DNA of 64,000 nt. Origin: Saposhnikovia divaricata (taxonomy: Eukaryota; Streptophyta; Magnoliopsida; Apiales; Apiaceae). The stretch lies in assembly GCA_036435485.1 (NCBI GenBank), contig CM071594.1, positions 96,003,001-96,067,000 on the forward strand, given 5' to 3'. Within the stretch, counting starts at the first letter, position 1. Each line of letters starts with the position of its first letter. This document shows positions 56,112 through 64,000 of this stretch, piece after piece. The translations under genes and the position numbers were made by a program. The notes beneath the pieces are model-generated. The model was not told the DNA's origin. It searched no databases and worked only from the letters and a program-made list of their open reading frames with translations.

Positions 56112-57052
56112 GAAACTCCATCCCCTAATAATATCATTCACAAAATTTTTGATAAACAAATTTCTAGGTATGTAAAACATCGTTAATTATTTTTTTTCTT
56201 CAAAAATTTATTATAAATTTAAATGAATCATTTTAAAATTAAAATTTTCGTAATCTTTTCCAAGAATAATTATTAGAAATTTAAATTTGTCTCTAATAAT
56301 TCTGACAACCTAAACTACTCAAATTTGTTAAGTGGATGGTTTAACTCTTATGACAAATTAATATTTATTTAGGCCAAAAAGATTTACATAATATTCAGAC
56401 AGTCATTACACTGCTAGTCATACTTAGTCATAACAAGAGAGCAACCGTTATCAGAACAAGGTTGCACCTCTAGGCATTCACTACAACAAGAAATCTTCAG
56501 ACATAAACTTGTCAATTCTCATGGGGAGAGGCTGGCCATGGAAACTCGAAAGACAAACACGATAACTATAGTAATTGCACACCCACGGAAACAATTGCTA
56601 AAATCGCAAACAAGCAACTGGTGGCACACAACAAAGCGAAGAGTACACAATATGTGATGATGCAGAAAACAACGTAGCCACAAGAGGAGATAGTCATTTT
56701 GTTGAAGCAACTAGCAACTAATACCATTCAATTGTGAGAAGAAATTATAGCCAGTAAGCTATCAGCAATCCTGAAATTAGCCACACGCATCAGAAATGAA
56801 ATCTGACATTCCTTTGATCAACTACAACATTTACTTATTCTTGTGGACTGACTATAAAAATTCAAAATGAAATATAAATACCACACTATATAGAAATCTA
56901 CTTAATAATTATATTACGATAGGTTCAGCGCAATAAATCAAATCATGTTGATAACAAATCCAAATTATTTTTGACAATTAGCACATTGCAGCTATGAAGA
57001 TCTTCAGTTACATATATACAATTTTAATGATCTTAATGCTTTAATTGAGATG
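56112..57052. other. Intergenic, 3' side of the J-domain gene, no gene seen
   Basis: AT-rich non-coding sequence between the MITE and the stop of the minus-strand J-protein/RRM locus. No feature is supported. Confidence 0.5.
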
Positions 57053-57898
57053 TCATCTCTGTCTATCAGCAGCCATTTTTCGTCGTCTATCAGCAACCCT
57101 TTTTCGTCTTTCAGCAGCCTTTTTTCTGAGTTTCGCCAATAATGAATTTTCAAAAGCCTCATATTCACCATCAATAAAACTACTTGATTCCGGACTTTTA
57201 AAGTGCACATATTGTTGAACAATTTTAAAAACGACAGACACAGGTCTCGAGACAGGCAAAACTATCAACTGATTATCAAGATCCCCAATAACACATCTGG
57301 TGGCAGCAACAGCAGCATCTTTAGAAGCCATAACTATAAAAGCAGACACTTTGTTATTTTTACAACTTCTAGTAATCACGTATGGAACTTCACCGAACTC
57401 TCGAAACAGTTCACGTAACCTCTGAGCACTATAATGCTCACCAATCTTATCCCATGTCACTTTAAGCATTTTTCCATCCTGTAGTCCAATGGCGCAGATT
57501 TTAGCAATCTCAAATTTTAATTTTCTACTAATCCATTCTTTCTCATGACGAGCAAGCTGCGTTGGCCCTTTTTTCTTGAGATCAGCCATCATCTTCTGAC
57601 GCTTCCTTTCTTTTTCAAGTGCAGCTTTTTTCTCTGCAAGCTCTTTTTTCATATTAAGATCAGCCATCATCTCCCGACGCTTCCTTTCTTTTTCAAGTGC
57701 AGCTTTTTTCTCTGCAAGCTCTTTTTTCATATTAAGATCAGCCATCATCTCCTGACGCTTCCTTTCTTTTCCAAGTGCAGCTTTGTTCTCTGCAAGCACT
57801 TTTTTCATATTAAGATCAGCCATCTCCCGACGCTTCCTTTCTTCCTCATCCCGACCTCTCTTCTCAGCTACCTCTTTTTGCTTCTTGAGATCATCCAT
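57053..57898 (-). pseudogene. DNAJC17-like gene, C-terminal part: coiled coil and RRM (out of frame with the J domain)
   Basis: 281-codon frame continuing the J-domain gene after a frame break. It begins with MDDLKKQKEVAEKRGRDEEE and several copies of a 26-residue MADLNMKKELAEKKAALEKE helix, then a region matching an RRM: LKVTWDKIG.HYSAQRLRELF as strand and helix 1, then GEVPYVITR and SAFIVMASKDAAVAA as the RNP1-like strand and helix 2. It ends in an Arg/Lys-rich repeat. J domain, coiled coil and RRM is the DNAJC17 architecture, a nuclear spliceosome-associated co-chaperone in animals and yeast. The frame here is offset by 2 from the J-domain frame. It is either a pseudogenised 3' half, a sequence or assembly error in the repeat, or joined by an unrecognised splice. 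Confidence 0.7.
57585..57835 (-). repeat. 78-bp coding tandem repeat in the coiled coil
   Basis: About three imperfect units, each encoding MADLNMKKELAEKKAALEKE plus RKR; the first unit (VLAENKAALGKE) is the most diverged. Period 78 bp (26 codons), so frame is preserved. Confidence 0.88.
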
Positions 57899-58905
57899 CT
57901 TTTTAGATAAACATTTGATCTTTTCAACATCTCATCCCGAGCTTTCTTCATGGCTAGCTCTTTTTTCTTCTTGAGATCATCCATCGCCTTTCTTTCCATC
58001 TCATCCCGCTCTTTTTTCTTCTTGAGATCATCCATCGCCTTTCTTTCCATCTCATCCCGAGCTTTCTTCATGACTAGCTCTTTTTTCTTCTTGAGATCAT
58101 CCATCGCCTTTCTTTCCATCTCATCCCGAGCTTTCTTCATGGCTAGCTCTTTTTTCTTCTTGAGATCATCCATCGCCTTTCTTTCCATCTCATCCCGCTC
58201 TTTTTTCTTCTTGAGATCATCCATCGCCTTTCTTTCCATCTCATCCCGAGCTTTCTTCATGGCTAGCTCTTTTTTCTTCTTGAGATCATCCATCGCCTTT
58301 CTTTCCATCTCATCCCGAGCTTTCTTCATGGCTAGCTCTTTTTTCTTCTTGAGATCATCCATCGCCTTTCTTTCCATCTCATCCCGCTCTTTTTTCTTCT
58401 TGAGATCATCCATCGCCTTTCTTTCCATCTCATCCCGCTCTTTTTTCTTCTTGAGATCATCCATCGCCTTTCTTTCCATCTCATCCCGAGCTTTCTTCAT
58501 GGCTAGCTCTTTTTTCTTCTTGAGATCATCCATCGCCTTTCTTTCCATCTCATCCCGAGCTTTCTTCATGGCTTGCTCTGCTTTCTCTCTAGCCATCATC
58601 TTCTTCATGGCTTGCTCTGCTTTCTTTCTAGCCATCATCTCCTGATGCTTTAAATCTTGTATAATCTTTTCGTTTTTGAGTCGAATGCGATTATCGTAAG
58701 CTTTTCGAGTTTGTATCTCCTTAAGGATATCATATGAGTTCCGGAGCCTCAAAAAATTCTTATGAGCATCAGGGTCATCCCTTCTCTTGTCAGGATGCAA
58801 TTTTAAAGCCTTTAATTCATACGCTTTAATAATATCTTCATGTGACACTTTGGCACCTTGTACACCACTGGGTAAACCAAGAACAGCATAATGATCTACC
58901 TCCAT
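57868..58905 (-). CDS. DNAJC17-like J-domain protein with expanded charged repeat, truncated before the RRM
   Basis: Start at 58905 (MEVDHYAVLGL), giving 345 aa; the longer frame upstream has no homologous look. The J domain spans about residues 1-80 with the catalytic HPD in KLHPDKRRDDP, which stimulates Hsp70 ATPase. A long charged helix of ten repeats follows: DEMERKAMDDLKKKK with either ELAMKKAR or a direct junction, 23 or 17 residues each. The normal repeat is interrupted near 57925-57955 by a net 17-nt insertion, after which the frame terminates at 57868 and the RRM is read only in another frame (57053-57898). A telo-box lies upstream. It belongs to the plant J-protein/RRM class; whether it is functional without the RRM is unknown. 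Confidence 0.75.
   Translation of the reverse strand: MEVDHYAVLGLPSGVQGAKVSHEDIIKAYELKALKLHPDKRRDDPDAHKNFLRLRNSYDILKEIQTRKAYDNRIRLKNEKIIQDLKHQEMMARKKAEQAMKKMMAREKAEQAMKKARDEMERKAMDDLKKKKELAMKKARDEMERKAMDDLKKKKERDEMERKAMDDLKKKKERDEMERKAMDDLKKKKELAMKKARDEMERKAMDDLKKKKELAMKKARDEMERKAMDDLKKKKERDEMERKAMDDLKKKKELAMKKARDEMERKAMDDLKKKKELVMKKARDEMERKAMDDLKKKKERDEMERKAMDDLKKKKELAMKKARDEMLKRSNVYLKRWMISRSKKR
57971..58585 (-). repeat. Coding minisatellite of alternating 51- and 69-bp units
   Basis: The block TTGAGATCATCCATCGCC (plus strand) starts at 57971, 58022, 58091, 58160, 58211, 58280, 58349, 58400, 58451 and 58520, spacings 51, 69, 69, 51, 69, 69, 51, 51, 69. Units are nearly identical, so expansion is recent. 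All spacings are multiples of three, so the reading frame is kept within the array. Confidence 0.97.
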
Positions 58906-59139
58906 TAGGCCCTTTTTTCTTCTTGTTGAATGAGTATGTATTAGGGTTTCAATACACAACGAATTTGGGAACCTTCGTAATCCGAATTTCAATTGGAATA
59001 GGAAAGTGGGTATTGCAATAAAATCAAAGGTGCAGTTTCTTATACAGACAAAGAATACAAATTCAAAAATAAACCTTTTGATCATACAAATTATACTAAC
59101 CTCCGTCGATTAATTGGCTCCAGTTGCGAATTGATTTTC

Positions 59140-59148
59140 TAGGGTTTA
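59140..59148 (-). promoter_or_regulatory. Telo-box (TAAACCCTA) upstream of the J-protein gene
   Basis: On the gene strand TAAACCCTA lies about 235 bp upstream of the start codon. Telo-boxes are common in promoters of plant ribosomal, translation and cell-cycle genes. A single 9-mer is weak evidence. Confidence 0.4.
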
Positions 59149-60253
59149 TAAGATTTTATACGCTTGTTTTTATAGGCATTGTAGTATTAACTTTTACCCC
59201 TAAATCCTAATTGGCTTGCTTTTAATCTAAGCTAATATTACCGGGTTAGTGTAGTACCGCGTCAAACAATTATTTAGTTAAAAGTTTATTAAAATAACTT
59301 AAAAAATAAAATTACTAGTACAGTATTTGTACTATTTCCATACCAAATTAAATGGGGACTTCTATACGCTTGTTTTTATGGACTCTGCCTCCGTTTCTTC
59401 AGCCCAATTTAAGGCCCAATGTGTTTATAGGCCTATTTTAGATATAAAAAATAATGTAATTATACGTGTTTTATTTTTTTCTATAAAAATTATATATGTT
59501 TTTCATTAAAAAATTGATGTATGTGTGATATAGTTTGGACTCATCTATACATTAATAATTTTTTTTTTAAAAAAAGAGTTGAAATTACGATTTTATAAAA
59601 TTTTGATATATTATTTGACAAAATGATCAATTTTCAACAATAAAATTTTGAATATATACATAAAATTCAAATACACAAATTCTCTTATTTTAAAAGGGAT
59701 AAACATTAACATTACATACTTAATTACCTAAAAATATCATTCTCTCAGTTGTGCTTTGACAATTTTGAATTTGATTTGAACAAAACAAAATTTTATTTTT
59801 TTATTTTTATCAATTTTTTTAATACATGTCTACTAATTATATGGATAAAATTATATGTTTGTAAAGACATCTACTAACAATTTTTCATTCTCAATCAATT
59901 TCCATTTCACTACCATCTTTCTGTTTTAATTGAAACTCAATTCATATATGTATTTAAACTAATATGATCCACAAAATGTTCATAAAAATATGAAACTTCT
60001 TCTCAAGAAAAAATTAGCTAATCAGTTAGGATAAAAGAATATTAAGATCGTACCTAGATCAATTAAGATTATTTTATGCCTTTTGTTGCTAAGTTGGTAT
60101 TAAGATTTAGACTGAGTGGAAAACAAAGTGTTCGCATTCTTTGTCAGGGAAGAACCCTTAAACTAGATCACTATGGCTTCGGCCTTGCATCATTTAAAGA
60201 TTGTTACCGAAATGGTTTTAGTAAAATTAGGTATCGCCCGCTAATCAATTGCG

Positions 60254-60403
60254 AGTTTTTTTGGTTAGTTTCATAGATTGTAGAAGGAACATATTTACTC
60301 TAACCTACAACCTTAGTTGGAGTATGTGAGCTTTTTTGGTTAGATTCATAGATTGTAGAAGGAACAAATTTACTCTAACCTACAATCTTAGTTGGAGTAT
60401 GTC
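60254..60403 (+). repeat. 75-bp tandem duplication, two copies
   Basis: A block containing TTTTTGGTTAG.TTCATAG and ATTGTAGAAGGAACA occurs twice with period 75 and a handful of substitutions. Confidence 0.88.
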
Positions 60404-60491
60404 GAGAAGTTTTCAAATTTATGGCAAATTTGTTTTCATGCATAACAACTCAGTATTAGAAATTTCAAATCTATCTATTATCTATTATATT

Positions 60492-62262
60492 TCTATATAT
60501 AATAAGAGAACAGTTACTTATCAACCGTGCATCCTAAGCAAATAAATTAGCTCCCGAACCTAACTCAATTATAATATTTAAAAAATATTGTTGTTCCAAG
60601 GAGTTTAACCCATGACCTCTCATAATGAAACTAAACTCACCAACCAATTTGGCTAGATGAACATTTATACTTATAATGGAATTCATTAATTACGTACATA
60701 AATAATTTTTGGGTTATATTATGTTTAATATATATTAAACCATTCATTTAAGATAAAATTACTTATATTATAACTTGTGGGCATTATTTTTTATAATTAT
60801 TTATTGACCTACCCATCTAAATAAATTTTATAGAATTTTTTTATATTTTTTAAATGGAGAAAATAATTATTATTTCGAGATAAATTGTTTTGTTCATAAT
60901 CTCATATATGAAATGTATAGATAAAATAATTATTCTTTGAGATCAACTATTTTGTTAACAATATCACATATGAAGTGCTCGTGGTTAATTTTATTGTGGA
61001 ATTTAATAAAAAAATGCACTAAATTAAAATTGGTTGGTCAAATTAGAATCAATTAAACTATGGGCATACTAAAAATATGAATTTTAAGAAAATTTATAAA
61101 AATATATACAAATGCGATTGGTTAATAATTACATATAATATATAGTTTATTTATAAGACGGTATGATAAATACTATACAAAATATAGCAAATTAATTAGC
61201 GAAATAAGAAAGATATGAAGTTTTGAAAGGAAATTTGAAACATCTTCTTTATATCATATAAAGGAAATTCCCCGGACGTTTGTAGAGCTTTGTAATCACT
61301 CGAAAACTATTTATCTAATTTTCTAAATTATTTAAATCATCTCAATTTTCAAATATAAAATATGCAATCAAGGAAATAATTGTTGTTATTAATGGCAAGT
61401 CTCAACTATATTATAGTTAGGATATAAAAAACAAGTTCTAACCTTTTTTTTACAACAAAATCTTCCAATTCTAATTGAAACATAAGAAAATATCAACAGC
61501 GTGCACACCGAAATCAAAGTCAAAGAGGATTTTAGTATTTAATTTTTTATTATTCTGTACATTTAGTATTTTTATAATATAGACAACGGGTGTCGGCCTA
61601 AAAAATAGTTAGACAAAATCCGTATAAAAAATATATGAATAATTTTATTTTATTATCATGTATATTTAATTTATAAAATATTGTGTTCACAATCTATATT
61701 GATATTATAGATATATTTTTGTAGATTTTTTAAAAACTCGAAAGCCATTTACCTAATTTTCTAAATTATCTCAATTTTCAAACTAAAATATGCAATCAAG
61801 GAAATAATTGATGTACATCAAATATGCAATCAAGGAAATAATTGATGTTATTAAAGGTAAGTCTCGCCTCTAAATTATATTATAGTTAGTATATAAAAAT
61901 TAAGTTCTAACCTTTTTTTTTACAACAATATCTCCCAAATCTAATTGAATCTTAAGAAAATCTCACTGACGTGCAAATCAAAATCAAAAACAAAGAGAAT
62001 TTTAGTATTTAAATTTTTATTAATGTGTACGCTTTTTATAATATATACAACGGGTGTCGGCTTAAAAAATTATGAGACAAAATCGATATAGAAAAATATA
62101 TGAATAATACATCTTATTATCTATGTATATTTAATTTATACAATATTTTGTTCATCAATCTATATTGATATTACACACATATTTTTATCGATTTTTTCTT
62201 AAATAATCTTTATTTACAGTTTTTTAAAAAATGTTATAAGGCCGCCGCAAAGCGCGGCTTAG
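60492..62262 (+). mobile_element. Putative non-autonomous Helitron (left of a tandem pair)
   Basis: The 5' end TCTATATATAATAAGAGAAC resembles the 5' end of the next element (TCTATACATAATAGGAGAGC at 62263). The 3' end has a GC-rich hairpin (GCCGC/GCGGC, 62241-62258) followed by TTAG and T. The interior includes a direct duplication (about 61298-61730 and 61735-62220) and no helicase. The 3' terminus CTTAG is not the canonical CTRR and the 5' flank is T rather than A, so boundaries are tentative. Confidence 0.5.
61298..62220 (+). repeat. Direct repeat of about 440 bp, two copies
   Basis: CTCGAAAACTATTTATCTAA... and CTCGAAAGCCATTTACCTAA... begin parallel copies that share TATGCAATCAAGGAAATAAT, CAACGGGTGTCGGC and other blocks in the same order, with moderate divergence and small indels. 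Confidence 0.82.
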
Positions 62263-64000
62263 TCTATACATAATAGGAGAGCATATTATAGGGGCATTTT
62301 GAGCCAATAAACCCCATGTGAAATTACAATTTTGCCCTTAGATATTAGAAAATTACATGAAGATGCCACTGTTTTTTTAATTAAAGAAAAAATTTAAGTT
62401 AATTATGTTCTTGTAGGGAATTGAACCCATATCCTCTCTAAATAAACTCATCCTTATAACCATTGAGATACATAAGTTTTTGACTTTGAACTAAAAAACG
62501 TATTACATAAACATGGTCTCTCCCTTTTTCTATTTTTCCTATTATTTTAACTTTTGAGTAAATATGTTAATGATGACTTATATTGTTTATAAATTTTTTT
62601 ATTTCATTATCAAAAAAAATCATATATGGTTATGTATACAACCAATTTTATAATATCAAATTTTGTTAACAGTATAATGTATGATGTACATTTATCTTTC
62701 TTTTACTTAAATAAATGTTTCTTACGTATAATGTTAAATGAAATATATATTTTATATCTTTACATAATAATGTTTTTTTTCTTATACTTGATTTGAATTA
62801 GTTATATACTTAACACATAAAAGATTATATATAAATTTATATAACATAAGTAACGTATTACAAGTAGTTTACCTATTTATTTATTAATTTAAAAAAAAAT
62901 ATTAGAGTTAAAATTATTTTAAAATTAGACAATAATCAATGTTATATAACATAAATTGATAACATGTTTACTTGACATTTATGATAAATATCGAAATTAT
63001 ACATTTATAAATAATAGATAAGATTTTGAAAAATAATAGATAGTACAAAAAATTAAATTAAATAAATCAAGTAGTCAAGTTAAAAAAAAAAACTATCTTC
63101 AAAAGTAGGATCATAACTATTAGGATTACTTCATATCTAGATCGATTAAAATGTGAGATAATTCACTCACAGAAACTTGGGTTGAATAATAAATATTCAA
63201 AAGTTGATAATAAATTGTATAAAAATAGGATTGGATTAAAATCCAAAGTCAATTTAATAAAGGTCGATATTTTAGAACATAGGATTTTGCATAGCATTTA
63301 AGTAGACAAAATATTAGGATCTATCAATTATATTATATACTTCGAGTCTTTTCAAATTGTATGCCTAAAAAGATAAAATTTTAGAATATGTAATTTTTTC
63401 TGCATATTGATTATAAATCACCTTAACTGCTTTCATCATTGCGTAGATAAATTTTCCGTTTCTTGTGGTAACGAGAATTTCAAAATATAACTGATATACG
63501 AATAAATATGTTATTCTTGTGCAACTGACACTTAAACTAGATTCTCGGGTTTATATTGAAGAGAAAAGGATGAAATCAAGAAATTAATTCTTCACTAACA
63601 TGTGTTTACTGGATTTTATTAGTAGAAATAGACTAATTTTGGTAAAATATTGAACAATTTCACTTTAGAATTTGAATTATTTGGATGGAAAATTTTAAGG
63701 AAAGTTAAAAAGAAACACGCCTATTTTTTGAACTTTATGTTCTCTTAAATTCAGTTCTCTATTTTCTTCGACGAAAATATTAAGATCCAATTCCAAGTAT
63801 AAATTATTATACACTTTCTACATGTAACATAACTTTGTACACATTCTGCAAATTAGTCAAATTGTGTTATATCATCTTAATAATTCACATAAAATTTGGA
63901 AAAGTAGTGATTTGATGTATTTATAAACTATGCCAAGTCCTTTGATTTTGTATGTGAGACATACAAATTTTTGAATACTTTTGATCATAACTGCAATCTT
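62263..64000 (+). mobile_element. Putative second Helitron, 3' end not seen in the window
   Basis: Begins TCTATACATAATAGGAGAGC immediately after the 3' end of the preceding element. Its first few hundred bases share with it an antisense-tRNA-like GGAATTGAACCCAT tract. No CTRR/hairpin terminus was found before 64000. The rest is AT-rich with no gene, and the right part may be plain intergenic DNA. Confidence 0.4.

Larger units (their letters stand above)
58906..60491. other. 5' flank of the J-protein gene and AT-rich intergenic
   Basis: The first few hundred bases are 5' UTR and promoter of the minus-strand gene. Beyond about 59250 the sequence is AT-rich with no gene. It contains a 75-bp tandem duplication at 60254-60403. 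Confidence 0.55.

Noticed and set aside
57971..58585. CRISPR-like regularly spaced repeats
   Set aside because: Units are contiguous coding repeats in a plant gene, with multiples of three and no unique spacers.
57950..58645. 231-codon plus-strand ORF rich in SFFFLRSSIAFLSISSR repeats
   Set aside because: It is the antisense of the J-protein minisatellite. The apparent hydrophobic repeat comes from the complement of the Lys/Glu codons.

Overview
This is a stretch of a eudicot plant nuclear genome: AT-rich, with GT-AG introns, plant-type Ty1/copia retrotransposons, Helitrons, MITEs, and two ordinary plant genes. The vocabulary of the copia elements suggests an asterid, possibly Apiaceae, but that is only a guess. 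There is no bacterial or organellar content.

Layout. (1) 1-2701: AT-rich flank holding a decayed papain-like cysteine protease fragment. (2) 2707-41436: one 38.7-kb nested retrotransposon cluster. The host is a Sirevirus-like Ty1/copia element (TE-A; TSD TGTTG, tRNA-iMet primer site, polypurine tract). Its gag is split by a complete younger relative (TE-B, 5936-20506, TSD GATGA). Its third ORF is split twice by two large solo LTRs of one other family in opposite orientations (26480-31015, TSD GTCAG; 32265-37304, TSD AAGAA). Its 3' LTR is split by a 313-bp TRIM (40916-41228, TSD GAATA). Removing each insertion with one TSD copy leaves the TE-A reading phase unbroken at the gag and both ORF3 junctions. 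(3) 41717-43679: a Helitron with a duplicated 5' end and a MULE-like insertion. (4) 46481-55393, minus strand: an apparently intact nine-exon gene for a plastid-targeted NAD(P)-binding Rossmann protein (333 aa predicted). Its last intron carries a young gag-only LTR element (TE-D, 47141-50031, TSD TCATT). (5) 55743-56109: a MITE in the promoter-side interval. (6) 57053-58905, minus strand: a DNAJC17-like J-domain/RRM gene with an expanded 51/69-bp coding repeat and a frame break before the RRM. (7) 60492-64000: AT-rich sequence with two related Helitrons apparently abutting head to tail.

Most notable points. Both copia elements carry a long extra ORF between pol and the 3' LTR. Both show the same stop plus -1 frame relation at the gag/pol junction. 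In each, the leader before the extra ORF is packed with short motifs shared with its own LTR or 5' leader. The two inverted solo LTRs form a stem of about 4.5 kb around a 1.25-kb loop. TE-D is a near-pristine non-autonomous element with an intact gag-like ORF inside a host intron. All coordinates, TSDs and exon phases were read by hand; LTR divergences are hand counts.
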